Assembly (NCBI GenBank): GCA_021014325.1
Contig: CM037459.1
Coordinates: forward strand, 10,945,501-11,009,500
DNA from: Plazaster borealis
Taxonomy: Eukaryota > Echinodermata > Asteroidea > Forcipulatida > Labidiasteridae
DNA: 64,000 nucleotides
Direction of reading: 5' to 3'
Shown: one piece after another, positions 24,036-35,877 of the stretch
How positions within the stretch are numbered: position 1 is the first letter of the stretch
Layout of the letters: every line of letters begins with the position of its first letter
Position numbers and translations under genes: made by a program
The notes under the pieces: model-generated
The model's database searches: none
What the model was told of the DNA's origin: nothing
What the model saw: only the letters and a program-made list of their open reading frames with translations

Positions 24036-25853
24036 AGTGTAGTATCGTTTTGATATTTTCATTGAATGAAACACATAGTATCAGAACCTACTGGGAGAGT
24101 AGGATTCGTGAAATGCTAACCTATTACGAGAAATGAAATAAACAAAAGAGTTTGTAACCTGAAGCTTCGTGTTAATCAGATGCTTATCATCAAAGGAACA
24201 ATATAATAAACGCATCAGTTATAGGTCTAACAATACTAAAAGAATTATTTAAACTTATATAGGGCAGTTTGTAGCCCACGGGATCAGTAGTGCATTACAG
24301 AATTTTAAAATGTGATACCTAGAAGTGTACAAACGAGATCCCACTAAATGTCAGAAAATAACGCCGCATTATACGAATCAGGCCAAAAGATGGATTTTAA
24401 TGCTAAATTGAAAATAGCCATTGAAGTTAGCGGTGTTGGATTTCGATGGTAGGCCTAATTAATAAATTCGGGATCAGCTGACAGAAAAGAGCCCACTGTA
24501 AACATATACGACTTCTTAGATGCATGTCTGGGGGCAATTCATCTAAGGTGAATACTACATTTAAGGGGTACTGTCCTTTTAAGCTTGAAAAGTGGCAGGG
24601 GGCAAAAAGTGCATAATCTGGTGAACAACAAACGTTCCTGCTCTGACACGCGTGTCTAGAAACACGTTTTTAAGTGTGATCTTACCATGGCATACAGTCA
24701 TACCGGTAAAAAGCCACTCTCGAGCACTCCGCTCCTCACTGATTTGTACTGGTACTTGACCAGCCTTCCTCATTTCAAATTTAACTAGTACACAAACTAG
24801 ATTTCCACCAGTCGATTTTGAGCCAAATATATACCTATAAAGCAGATTGTATTGCCACACCGTGACAGATGAAAAGTGCACGAAAACAAAAAATTGTGGG
24901 TGAAATTTGATCTGGTTCATATACCAGAATGCCTCAATTCCTGTATACGTTATTTTCTTCTTAATATTTTCTCGAATCCGTAAAGCTTTCATTACAGAAA
25001 TCAGATACACTTTGCCATCTTGGGGGATATACTAAAATAATTAACAAAACCGTGTGCCCAAAAATAGACCTCAGAATAGAGTAATATAGACCTAGACAAT
25101 TACAAAACATAGGGAGAGATTATACTATACGTTTACAAAACAAAATAACAAAATATTGGAGTTACGTATGAGACCAACTTACTCCACTAAATATACACAC
25201 TAAATTCAATAATGGTACATTGCATTCAAAATTGCTCCGAAATCATATATAGGGCCTAAACAATGTACACTTTTTATTCCAAGACTTTGATTGTCAACGG
25301 AGTATATGGTACAAACAGATTACTAGTTTATTCTCGACTGAAATACCGGTGGCTATAGACGGAGGGTTTATACATATAAATAGGTGAACAAAACACCAAC
25401 CGATATCATGTAAATTTCACACGAACCTACCGTCCTATCATGACATTTTGCGAGTTGTTGCAAAGCGCATCATTAGGTAGACAATAGCTGTCTTGTATCA
25501 GCAGCGTAAGCAAAACTAGACTTATTTATTTATTGTGTATTTTACTTTATATATATTTTTTTCATTTCTATTTTATTTTTGATTTGATTTTTGTTTATCC
25601 TTTTATTTTATTTTCATGACGTGTTAAAGAAAACAAGAAGGGGGGGTTATACCTCCCATATTATATACACTCCAATGTGTATTATTATTGATGCACTGAA
25701 CCATAACCAATTATGCATTCTGGGTTAGACCACGTCTCTTCGTGAGCAAGCACTATACAAACCGAATGTACTTGAAATTTCAATCGCACGCGAGTTTCCT
25801 GCAATTTATTATGATTGGGATATAAAATTTATAGACAAATAAATACAACATAT
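24036..25853. other. No feature recognised
   Basis: AT-rich. A 143-codon minus-strand frame (24579-25010) has no recognisable domain and no supported start or splice sites. A T-rich tract lies at 25527-25615. Confidence 0.4.
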
Positions 25854-26192
25854 TATAGACCTTGTGACCTTTGTTTACAATAAGTGTGACCTTGTCCATT
25901 CTTGGGCCTTTCTGGCAGGCAAGATACTGCACTAGTCATATGGGAAAGTTTACATTTTGTGTCATAACTTCCACATAAATCCAAGAGTTATACAAGTAAC
26001 AGCTGAACAAGTTTTAAGATGTGCCCCCCTTTCATCATATCAAAAGTTGAAAAAAAATAGACAGTGCAATCTCCATAAAATGTTGGTTTTTATGTTTTCT
26101 TCCATTGAGCTGTTTACAAATCGTGCCTGCAGGAAGTCCAGGCTTGGTGGCTCTTTTGTAAACATGTGATGTCACAGGTCACATCGTCTATA
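25854..26192. mobile_element. MITE with TATAGAC ends, copy 1
   Basis: Left end tatagaccttgtgaccttt and right end aggtcacatcgtctata form an imperfect inverted pair about 25 bp long. A second copy lies at 36848-37162 with shared interior (cctttctggcaggc, gtaacagctgaacaagtttt, gacagtgcaatctcca). The same ends flank a different 201-bp interior at 47703-47903. Confidence 0.8.
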
Positions 26193-26611
26193 CAAAACTA
26201 ATGGATATTTCTTCGGTGGGGGGTCAGAGCCACCCTCCCCCATCCCGCTGTGTATGCCACTGCTCATTATCCCAAGTCTTAGTTAGATTTACAATTTTCA
26301 ATATAAAATATCAGCGATTAAACATAATAATAATAACCAGCACCAAGTCTCAAGACTAGTATATTTGTCCGAGGAATTGACGGAGTCGAGAATAAAACAT
26401 TGTAATATTTTACATTTTTACTTTAGATTTTGACAACCTACTTTGATGAAAATCAGATAAGTTGTTTGTATATACTGTGTTTATTGAAAACTAAAGGGTG
26501 GGGCTCAAATGATCCGCTAAATTCGAATTATATTATGACCCCTTTATACTTGAGATGTAGCATGCAATTCTAGAGCATTTCCATAAAGGAAACCCGACAT
26601 CACATCAATGG

Positions 26612-26922
26612 TTAAAGGGAGGGAATACATTTGGTATTTACTCCAAAAGTTAATGACCATGAAGCACTGCAGCTGTTGATAATCTGTAACATTTCGAGAA
26701 ATTATTCCCCTCTAAGGAATGTGGTTTAAGGGAAAGGTATTTAAAAACAAATTAATCTGAGAAACGTTTAATGCATGCAACGTTTCTCAGATTGTGTATT
26801 CCCATAACGGATTATTCTTCCTGTGTGGGTATAACCGCTACCAACTTGTAAAATGAAATATTTGTCTAGCATTAAATCAATCGAACGGTTCGAAAAAAAA
26901 AACCGAAGGTATTCTTTGCCTT
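26612..26922 (+). mobile_element. TTAA MITE, family B, copy 2 (rearranged)
   Basis: Starts at TTAA with agggagggaatacatttggt and ends in a decayed right terminus. The centre has a perfect 15-bp stem, AATCTGAGAAACGTT (26754-26768) and its inverse (26779-26793), around a 10-base loop. Family assignment rests on this hairpin plus the block aacggttcgaaaa near the right end, also in copy 1. Confidence 0.65.
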
Positions 26923-27431
26923 CAGCAAATATGGTCACTACACAAACGTCGTCAACCCAATGAGAACTACTATCCCTGGTTGAATTTTAATTATGTTATG
27001 AGACAAACCAGAATCACAAAAACTTGGGAATTCACGACAGTATGAATTTTCTGTAGAAATATTGACTTGTTCATCCCGTATCTGTGTAGCCATGGACCGC
27101 ACACTCAACGCTCATAGCTGGATTTGGTATCTAGACACGTAACGTGTGGCATCGGGTTCGCATCGGTCATACTAACTTGGTGTTCATCAAATGTAACGTG
27201 CAAATTAGATAAGGACGCTTTGCACTGAGAGATGAAATAATGTTTCACTGGAGAAACTGAATAAAAACCAGGGTAATCCCCTGTCACGAGGTGGCTAGCG
27301 TAAAAATATCAACTCCGCTCCAATAAGGATTGCTCTCATGAAAGCGAATGATATTACGGAAACATCATTCCGCACACTATGTTTCTGAGCGTGTTGATTT
27401 TTGACATTCTGAGCAGGTTGTTTTTTGACAT

Positions 27432-27727
27432 TTAAAGGCACTGTACACGTTTGGCTATTACTCAAAATAAATATTAGCATAAAAACTGACTTGGTAACAA
27501 GCAACAGAGAGCTGTTGATAGTATAAAACATTGTAGGAAACGACTCCCTCTGAAGTGACGTAGTTTGTGAATAAGAGGTAATTTCTCACTAAAATAATAA
27601 CAACTTTCTTGCACGAAGTTTTCATTCCTATCTAAAAGCACACAAATGTGTACAACAAGGGTGTTTTTTCTTTCATCATTTTCTTGCAACTTCGATTACC
27701 AATTGAGCCCAAATTTTCACAGGCTTC
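27432..27727 (-). mobile_element. TTAA MITE, family A, copy 2 (inverted, truncated)
   Basis: Reverse-oriented relative to the other copies: begins TTAAAGGCACTGTACACGTT and continues through the family A interior in reverse. It is cut off in the middle (aggctt) where the CAACGTTG repeat element starts, about 80 bp short of its expected other end. Confidence 0.85.
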
Positions 27728-28472
27728 CCAGCTAACACAATACGTTGCTACAACGTTGCACAACGTTGTGATAAGGTTGCAATTTGGTTGATGGGAGGAC
27801 AACGTTTTGACTACATTGCAAGAACATTAGATCTTAACATGATCTTCAACCACTGTTGTATATTGGTTGCAAGATGGTAATTTTTGCAACGCTACCGAAA
27901 GGTTTTATACGTAACGTGTTCACAACATTGTATTTTGGTATTATTACAACGTATTATTTAAGTTAAGGCAACAACGTTGTCGATAAGTTATATTTTGGTC
28001 TTAATAAAATGTGGTAAATGTGTTGTGACGAGAACGTTGTCTGCACGTTGTATTTTGGTTTTAACAAAACGTCATATCTAAATCGCGGCGGTCACGTTGT
28101 CTTGACGTTGTATTTTGGTAACATTAAAACGTAGTAATTAGGTTGTGACGTGCACGTTGTCTGCACGTTGTATTTTTGTAACAATAAAACGTAGTAATTA
28201 TGTTGTGAAGAGCACGTTGTCTGCACGTTGTATTTTGGTTTTATCAAAACGTCATATTTAAATCGCGGCAATCACGTTGTCTACACGTTGTATTTTGGTA
28301 ACATTAAAACGTAGCAATTATGTTGTGACGAGCACGTTGTCTGCGCGTGGTATTTTGGTAACATTAAAACGTAGTAATTATGTTGTGACGAGCACGTTGT
28401 CTGCACGTTGTATTTTGGTTTTATCAAAACGTCATATTTAAATTGCAGCAGTCACGTTGTCTACACGTATTT
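27728..28472. repeat. CAACGTTG element with 60-bp tandem array in a 180-bp higher order
   Basis: The left part (27728-27890) begins cagctaacacaatacgttgc and is rich in CAACGTTG palindromes, like the end of a MITE. From about 27890 a 60-bp unit with core acgttgtctgcacgttgtat repeats about 9.7 times without phase loss. Units cycle in threes: starts at 28021, 28201 and 28381 are one type, 28081, 28261 and 28441 a second, 28141 and 28321 a third, so the true period is 180 bp. The array ends abruptly near 28472 with no visible matching right terminus. Confidence 0.9.
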
Positions 28473-28474
28473 TG

Positions 28475-28530
28475 GAATATTTTTTTCGTTCGAACGAATA
28501 TTTTTTTCGTTCGAACGAATATTTTCGAAC
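28475..28530. repeat. 21-bp tandem repeat with TTCGTTCGAACGAA palindrome
   Basis: Two exact 21-bp units (28475-28495, 28496-28516) plus a partial third. Each junction makes a 14-bp perfect palindrome. Confidence 0.85.
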
Positions 28531-28544
28531 AATTATTTTTTTTT

Positions 28545-31500
28545 CGAACTAAGTTTTGGGATTTGTTTGAACGAAGTTTTTTTATAATCTCGTTTATACG
28601 ATGTTTTTGTTTTTTCCTTCAAACGACTTTCTTTCGAAGATTCCCCCCCCCCACCCCGCCATTTTTACCCACCTATGTCCCTTTAAAAGCTCGGTCTTCT
28701 CCGCTCAGCTAATGTAGCATTGAGGCCTTCTTGCATTATGTCTACCCACATTGTAAACTACCTGTTTTGTTTGTTTGTTTGTTTGTTCGCTAGCTTGTTT
28801 TTTTGTTTGTGGGGCAGGGGTTCTTTTTGAGTAAATTTTTTAATTAAAGTAATACTGGCAAAACGGACGTCTGTTGTTGACCCCGTTTACAAAATACTAA
28901 ATATTGGATGTAATACCCTATAACCATGGCACTAATCACGTTTATCGAATAGAATAAAAACATGTTCAGCAACCTATGAAAAGTGCTGCTATTGTTTGTC
29001 GCGTTTGGCGCGTTTGTTTGTAATATTCTCTCCAGCCAATTTACTTTAAGTTCGCCTGTCTGAAACCAAAATGTATTTGGGTCGGCCTGGAGTCGCTCCT
29101 AATCTATTTGGTTCGGCGCGACTCTTGAGCGCCTGTCTGAACCGGGTGTACGTGTGTTTTTGTGTGCTGCTTACGTGCCCACGTGTATTGTACGGGGAGT
29201 ATGTGTACACGTGCCCAGGATTAATTCCATGCAAAATTCACATGAACTCGGCTGCAACCAAGGACCATGTTGCAACATACAGCCACATTTCTGACAGGCG
29301 TTCGCACAAATGAACCTGCGGAGTAGCTGGTACCCAACACTTGTTTTCAGCGTGAGTTAACAGAAAATATCGGATGCTGTCATCAAACGGTCGTTTTTAG
29401 AACTTGGGCAGATGCTTTGGTGAAGGGCAAATAGAACGGATTTTTAAAGAGAAAACAAACATATATACATTATTCGTTTAATAATTTACGAAATAAACAT
29501 TCACTTGAAAACAAGTTACATAATTATATACAGTTATACGATTTACAAAATGTCCCACTTCCCATTCTATCCATGAATCAATCCACATGTTTTCCAATCG
29601 AATGGCCCCTCACATGTTCTGTATTGGCTTCGCTGTGTGTGAACGTTTCCTACTCGATCTACACGTTTTCAAATCAAATGGCCTGATAAAAAGTAATATC
29701 TTTTGTGATTAAGGCTTAAGAAAAGATATGAAGTTGAATGTGTAATGTCTTTTCAAGTGCATACTGCCAGATCTTCTTTTTTTTATAAAGATATTTGGCA
29801 TCAGGTCCAATGCATAAGCTTAAAACCCCTACAAATATTTCCACTGGAACTCAACATTTTTTGTTATTATTATTATTATAAATTTATTGTTTTGCCTAGT
29901 TAAGATAACATCTTCTGTGAACTTTTTTGAGTCAGTTCCAATGCATTTCAATCTTAAAACCCATACAGATATTTCAACTGGAGGTCAACTCAACATTTTT
30001 TGATATTATTAGTAGGCCTATTATTATTTTTATTTTTTTGCCTAATTAAGAGAACATTTTCTGTGAACTTATTAGTGGCGCAACAAACAGGGTCAAGCTG
30101 TTATATGTATGATTTAGATGAGACCATACGGGACCAGAAAGGCATATCTACATCTCACAGTTTCTTATCATGTTGTTTGCTATGCATGAACTACAGTAGA
30201 TCCCAAAGGAAATGACTTGGTCTTCACATCCTGCCGACAAGTCAAATTTCGTTATAAATTAAAGTTAAACGGATCGATCTATACTAATTCAGCTATACAG
30301 AGTGCGATTGAAAAATTGCATTGACTTTACAGCTGGAAATAACTTTCGCGTACAAAATTTATGAGCGGTCCGTATCGCTTCTATAATCCAAGTGATTCTA
30401 TTCACCTCCTTTCCGCACTTTCGAACTGAAAATGAATGAGTAGTCTTAAATCCGGTAATTCGTTATCACGACGAATAAGCAATACGTGTAAGACTTGCAG
30501 TTAACCTGCATGATTTGTTCTCCATTATCTTGAGAAATTAGGGCAGGTTTTTGAAAATAATAGTGTCCTTCCAAGTATGTATTTAAAGAGTAACTAGGCC
30601 TATTAAAACATAAAATTGCCAAATTCTTCAACTTCGCATAGCGTGCACGTCAAAGGGTGCGAAGTATATCATTACAAATAGTCTGGTCTCATTTTGCACG
30701 AAGCGCGTACATTACACGTGCACACGCTCCACAGAGATGCTGTATAAAGCATACAAGGTCAACGGTTTGTTGTTGAACTGCTTGTTTCTGTGACAGTGTA
30801 TACAAAATATCAGATCAGAAACATTAAAAGAAAATCTTAATCTTACTATTTGTAATACTTTTGTATCAATGTTTATTAAAAAAACACCCGCCTTTGTAAA
30901 TCTGATACAGTCATGCAAGGTATCATGACCTCTAACGCATTTCCAAAGGACGGTTAGCTGGCATGGTAAGCTGAAAGTCGATACTGCTTTAATAGAGTGC
31001 CTTTAATGTTACAAACGATCCGAATATAAAAAATATCATACAAGTTCCTGGCTCTTTAGATCCTTGAGACACTTTTAGTGTGTTTATATTGTTGTTTGGT
31101 TAAACTAATACACCCGCCTTTACTCCTTAAACAAAATGCATTTTGAAAGCAAATCACGGTCCGGATTTCAATGTGTGGGTTTCACGTGATAGATGCGCGC
31201 ACAAAATAGATAGGCTCCAAACTGTACATGCACATTGTCAATAATACAAGTCTAACGTGTCTGAATGTGAGACTCGCGGCGTACAAACTTATTGTAGGCC
31301 TAATGTTGGTAAAAGTGAAGATATAAAATATTGTCACAGATTTGAACAAAACTTACAAGGTATAAAGATGGTCACGTTGGAGAACTTCCCTTGAAATATT
31401 TTTGCTTGAAATGCTTTAGTTTTTGTAAAAATGAGTAAAACAATTAGTTTTGATCTTGCGAGTCCAAAACCCCTTTTTTTGAAAACAGCGATAATTATAC

Positions 31501-31717
31501 GAAGGTTTTTCACTATTTATCGTTACTCCGATGATTGATTGAGCTTAAAGGTTGTGCACAACATTGGTAAGGTTAAAAGCAAATGATCATAGATTTGCAT
31601 ATAACGTACATGTATACAGATGGTCATGGTGGGAAAACTCCCAATACAATATTTTGTTATTTTTTGAGATATTAGTAATACAATGCGTTTTAATCGATGT
31701 TTGAAAAAGTTAAACAT
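28545..31717. other. No gene recognised
   Basis: Contains a C-rich patch (28642-28660), (GTTT)n at 28765-28800, and a weak inverted pair CGCCTGTC-GAAA (29052 and about 29292) that could bound a short MITE of about 255 bp. Remaining sequence is AT-rich without recognisable coding. Confidence 0.4.
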
Positions 31718-31822
31718 ATTCTACTCTGCGGCAGTAGAATAAAAAGCCAGACAAGTTATCAAAGAACAAAATCTACCTAGCAAGTAGATATGGTGTTACC
31801 GCAAACCAAATATATATATTAA
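31718..31822 (+). repeat. Hairpin-rich dispersed repeat, copy 1
   Basis: Stem ATTCTACT/AGTAGAAT around ctgcggc (31718-31740), then ATCTAC/GTAGAT around ctagcaa (31771-31789), then ggtgttaccgcaaaccaaat. The same series occurs at 52444-52580 with only a few changes. Function and family unknown. Confidence 0.75.
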
Positions 31823-32429
31823 GGGTGTTTTACACAATTTGTGACGCCGAGCTTAACAGGAATGTTGGGTCACACAAATTGCGGATATTTGTCTTTGACA
31901 ATTACAAATGTTGTCTGTGTGCTTTAAAATTTCACAGGTTTGTTATTTCATGTAAATATTGGGTCACATATCCATAGAGTGCAGGCACTACTTTGACAAT
32001 TACCAAATTGAATGTTGTCCGAGTGCTAAAAGCTGTGCGCAACAGAATGATGACACTTCACTGCTCGGGTATGTAAGTAATTACTCTGATCGTATCAAAC
32101 AAACATGAAATGTACCTGTTGAAAAGTGCAACGAGGGCCGGTATTAGCAAACGAGACTGCTGATGTCAGCGTCGAATGCGCAATTTCTTTCCCCGCTCCG
32201 CTAGTTACCGGATTACACAAGAATTAAGATATTAAAGCATAGGCTTTTGGATGTCTAAACCCCGGTGCCAAAATTCAGATATTCGGCAATGGATTGATAA
32301 TGAGGGGAATTTAATAGCTTCGTATATACATCCTACCTCCATGGTATATACGGGTTATTTTGATGCGTTATTTTGATGCCAAGCAGAACTTCTTCTTTTT
32401 GTGGGACTATTTTTACATATGTTTCTATA
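31823..32429. other. No feature recognised
   Basis: Two near-repeats of 'gggtcacac/tat...acaattac-aaattg...ttgtc-gtgtgc' at about 31868-31925 and 31965-32030 suggest an old local duplication; nothing else seen. Confidence 0.35.
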
Positions 32430-32690
32430 TTCGAAGTCAAATGTTACAGAGCAAACTATTCACTCCCGCTGTATTTTCTCGACTAGACATGTGCCCCTCA
32501 TTTAGGCTTGAATGTACACACATTGATGGTCTTCAACGCATTCAGAACTCTGCTGCTCGTGTTATTACCTTGACAAAAAAGTCTTCCCACATTACACCTA
32601 TTTTACAAGAGTTGCACTGACTACCAGTTAGTAGCAGGATTACTTTACTCATTGTAGATTCTTCCATGCAAATTCACACAACAAAACTGC
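32430..32690 (+). pseudogene. CR1/L2-like retrotransposon C-terminal fragment
   Basis: Reads SRLDMCPSFRLECTHIDGLQ, then RIQNSAARVITLTKKSSHIT, then PILQELH, stop, LPVSSRITL. This matches the well-known C-terminal stretch of CR1/L2 reverse transcriptases (SRLDYCN, IDRLQRIQNSAAR, LHWLPV). The expected Trp codon of LHWLPV is a TGA stop. A fragment of about 80 codons only. Confidence 0.75.
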
Positions 32691-33639
32691 AGCTGGAATA
32701 AACATAGTAAGGTATTATGGTTAATCCCTACTCCATTAGCCACAGCCCCCTCCTCCGATTACGCTCATCGTTGTTCTGGTGGGATTCAATCACGGTCACA
32801 GTGATAGAAGTTCCAATGCGCAACAACTACCAGGTAAACAGTACAACGATGAAGTGGATAATGTAGGGGTCGTCACTCCCGCCATTGATTTGAAATCTTT
32901 GCGTTGGCTGCGGTTCAAACCTGTCATAAAGATGGAAGTCGTGGAAATTTGAGCAACATCATACTCCGATTGCATGCCTTAATGTCAGATGCATAAATTA
33001 CTGATTCCCCAGGTCAGATCGAATTTTATGAGGACGAAAACATTCAAACTTATTTTTAAAAAAAACGATGGTCGTTGTTCCGTTCAGTAACCTTTCGACT
33101 ATTCCAAGCGTTTCCCTTAATGCGAGGTTCGTACTCCAAGGGACCATGGCAATCACTCATCCCCATGAATTCTGTCGGAAACATAACCCGAGTCCATCAT
33201 ACTTTGATCCACATGGCTCGCTAGGATCTATGTCCCAGAAAGACTTGAGTGAGATCCTAATCGTAGAATAATACCTTCGTACATGATACGAGTATGTTGT
33301 GACACTTCCCGATTCTGACTCTAGATTAAACTCTTCCTAAGGGGATTTGAAAGACTCGTGGGGTTCGAAAAGCTTTCGCACGGGAAATCAACAAAACATA
33401 ACATAAAGGGCATGGCTGGTAAGTCTACACCACTGTCAGTTAAACATCATTTCCACCCTAACCGCTATGAATCAAATATAGATTATTTCCTTGTTAAAAA
33501 CAAGCCCCCCCCCTCCCCCGTATCAACTCAAAAGGATGCCATATACTAATTCGCACCGATACAACATCGATGTTAATCCATCCTTAACATATCATCGTGA
33601 GGCTGACAAGTTGTGCTTCACTTTGTCTTAAGAAGAAAA
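32691..33639. other. No feature recognised
   Basis: Short frames only, no recognisable product. Confidence 0.4.
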
Positions 33640-34175
33640 AAAAAACAATTCTCACCTTCTTTTTATTCGTCCTCGGTCGGTCCTCGGTCTGTCACACAGT
33701 GTTCAAATGTGTTTACGACAATTTTCCGATATGTTCAAATCGTGTTTGACTTTCCAGAAACTGTTTTCCAACAAGCAGCTAAATGGCCTTCAGTTTGTCA
33801 CACTGAGTTCCAATTATAATTGACTTTGAAAGGACTACTTTCCAACAAGTTGCAAGGTGGTCATCGGTCAGCCACTCTGTGTGCGACTTTCCTGAAACAA
33901 CTTTCCAAAAAGAAGCTATAGGTAGCCTTCAGTCTGGCACACTGTGTTCCAATTAAAATTGACTTTGATAAGACAACCTCCCGACTAGTTGCAATGTGGT
34001 CCTCGGTCTGCCACTCTGTGTGTGACTTCCAAGAAAAACCTTTCCAACAAAAAGCTAAGTGGCACTATGTCACCGTGTTCAAATGATGTAAAACTTTCCA
34101 ACAAGCTGCAAGATAGTCCTCGGTGTGCCACACTATGTATGACTTCCCAGAACCAACTTTGCAACAAGTAGATGG
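33640..34175 (+). repeat. Diverged tandem array (left half)
   Basis: Units of roughly 117-139 bp containing actttccaacaagttgcaag, tggtcctcggtctgccac, actctgtgtgtgactt; clear copies of the gttgca-ggtggtc core at 33849, 33988 and about 34105. The same units resume at 35610 after the retroelement fragment, so the array was split. Confidence 0.7.
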
Positions 34176-34189
34176 CTGACCGCCACCAA

Positions 34190-35545
34190 CCACTCTTCCC
34201 TATCCAGCATTAGGGTCCTCATCTCCCCGTGTCCCCGAGTACAGCTGCCCGCTGAAGAGTGTGGCTCGCCTTCGCCCCCTTCTACCAGTTCCCAGGGTTG
34301 ATCACATTATATGATGGTGTCATTGGATGCCAGCTCTGGGTGGTGGATGCAGTGCCCTGCAAGACACATCCTCCCTTCGCTGATCTTAACAGAGATACGT
34401 GGAACGTCTCCATACAGGTCAATGTTGTGGAGATGGTCTTCCCAGGTGACGCTCAGAGCCATGCTCAGCATCCTGGTGTAGATGTCATCAAGCAACTTCT
34501 CTTTCTGCACAGTGGGGGTCCAAGCTTCAGCACCATAACGCAGCACTGACTCGACTGTTGCTACAGAGTCGCCTCTTGAGGTTGTCTCTAGCACTGTCCC
34601 ATCGCCAGTGACGACTTGTAACAACGGTGTTGAAGGTTGGCTCTTTCGTCTTGATGGCATTAAGTGGATACAAAGACAATATCGTCTGCGATGAAAAGGT
34701 CAGTCATCATGACTGGCCTGACCCTCCGACATCTATAGGAAGGGGGCCAGTGTGTCAGCCGTAAGTACTCCTGCCACGATCTCCAAGTACGGGGTCTCTC
34801 CGTCGGGAGAGAGCACATTAGCGTGAGTCCCCTTGTAGCCAACTGCAACTGCCTCGACCACTTCTGTGGCACACCACAAGCGCGATAAGATAAATGTAAT
34901 TTTTCCTCTTAAGGCCTTACCTGAACTTATCAAAGTGAGCACTGCTGGCAGGCTTCGCTCCTTCACACCTTCCAGTAATCTCATCGCCACTATCTGCTGA
35001 ACCGTCATTCACTTCTGCCGGAAGTCATTCTACGATGTTCTGAGCAAAGGATCTTAAGCGGGTCTCAATCTGTTGACAAAAAGTCCTAATGTAGGTCTAG
35101 GCAACAAGTGGACTAATAGAGTGATGCCCCGATAGCTGGCCATCTTGAAGAGGTCTCCTGACCTTGGAATCAGGACGATAATGAGTGCCCATTCAGGACA
35201 GATATGGTAAATTCTTGGATGACCTTGGAGATTGGCTCACCCCTGGTGTCAGAATCAGGACGATAATGAGTGCCCAAGAGCGCTGGTGGGGCGCTGCAGT
35301 AACGTATGCTCCGTTTATGAAATTGAGAGCGATATCGTCCACAGGGATTTTTGTTCCAAACACTTCTGGGGTCACTCCGTCCTCACCGCAGCTCCTGCCA
35401 CACGTAATGCTGCGCTTGGCCTTCAGGTATTCTTCAATGGAGATTGGTCCAACAGATATGGCGAGTTCTTGGATGACCTTGGAGCGTGGCTCACCCCTGG
35501 TGTCTTACCACCAGCGTGCTGCCAAGGAGCTTCTTAAAATGTGAT
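34190..35545 (-). pseudogene. Non-LTR retrotransposon (RTE-like RT) remnant inside a tandem array
   Basis: Minus strand, in order: MASYRGITLL near 35125 (NYRGISL motif); VNRLRP; then 34733-35008 with IVAMRLLEGVKERSLPAVLT, RGKITFILSRLW, LSPDGETPYLEIVAGVLTAD and TLAPFL; then LFIADDIVFVST (motif C as IADD, about 34660-34695); then 34307-34660 with LRYGAEAWT, RMLSMALSVTWEDHLHNIDL and GRMCLAGHC-HHPEL. This is the layout of the RT often annotated as 'craniofacial development protein 2-like'. At least three frameshifts. Part of the region is duplicated: aattcttggatgacc... at about 35201-35250 recurs at 35455-35504, and aggacgataatgagtgccc at 35171 and 35256. Confidence 0.85.
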
Positions 35546-35609
35546 TGTCACGCAGCTAATCTCTCTCCTGTATTCTGCCCCTTGATCCTGGACGACTGAG
35601 TTGATTTTC

Positions 35610-35805
35610 TCAAATTATGTTTGACTTACAAACGACAACTTTCCAATAAGTTGCAAAGTAGTTCTCGGTCTGCTAGTTTGTGTGACTTCCCGGAAATATC
35701 TTGTAGCCATGTGGCCTTCTGCCACTGTAATTAAATGATGTAAAACTTTCCAAGAAGCAGCAAGATGGTCTTCGGTCTGCCACTGTGTTCAAATCACTGT
35801 GTTCT
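35610..35805 (+). repeat. Diverged tandem array (right half)
   Basis: Same unit as 33640-34175 (acaactttccaataagttgc, ttctcggtctgc, gtgtgacttccc, ccaagaagcagcaagatggt). Separated from it by the retroelement. Confidence 0.65.
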
Positions 35806-35877
35806 TTCCACCAAGTTCAACAACAGTGACACATTAGAGCATGGGCACTGAACTCCTCGAGTAACATAATTCAGAAA

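Noticed and set aside
24579..25010. Minus-strand frame of 143 codons
   Set aside because: One of the longest non-repeat frames, but no recognisable motif, no exon borders, and average AT-rich composition; chance is the simplest explanation.
27890..28472. CRISPR-like array
   Set aside because: Regular 60-bp spacing, but the whole unit repeats with no unique spacers, in clearly eukaryotic DNA.
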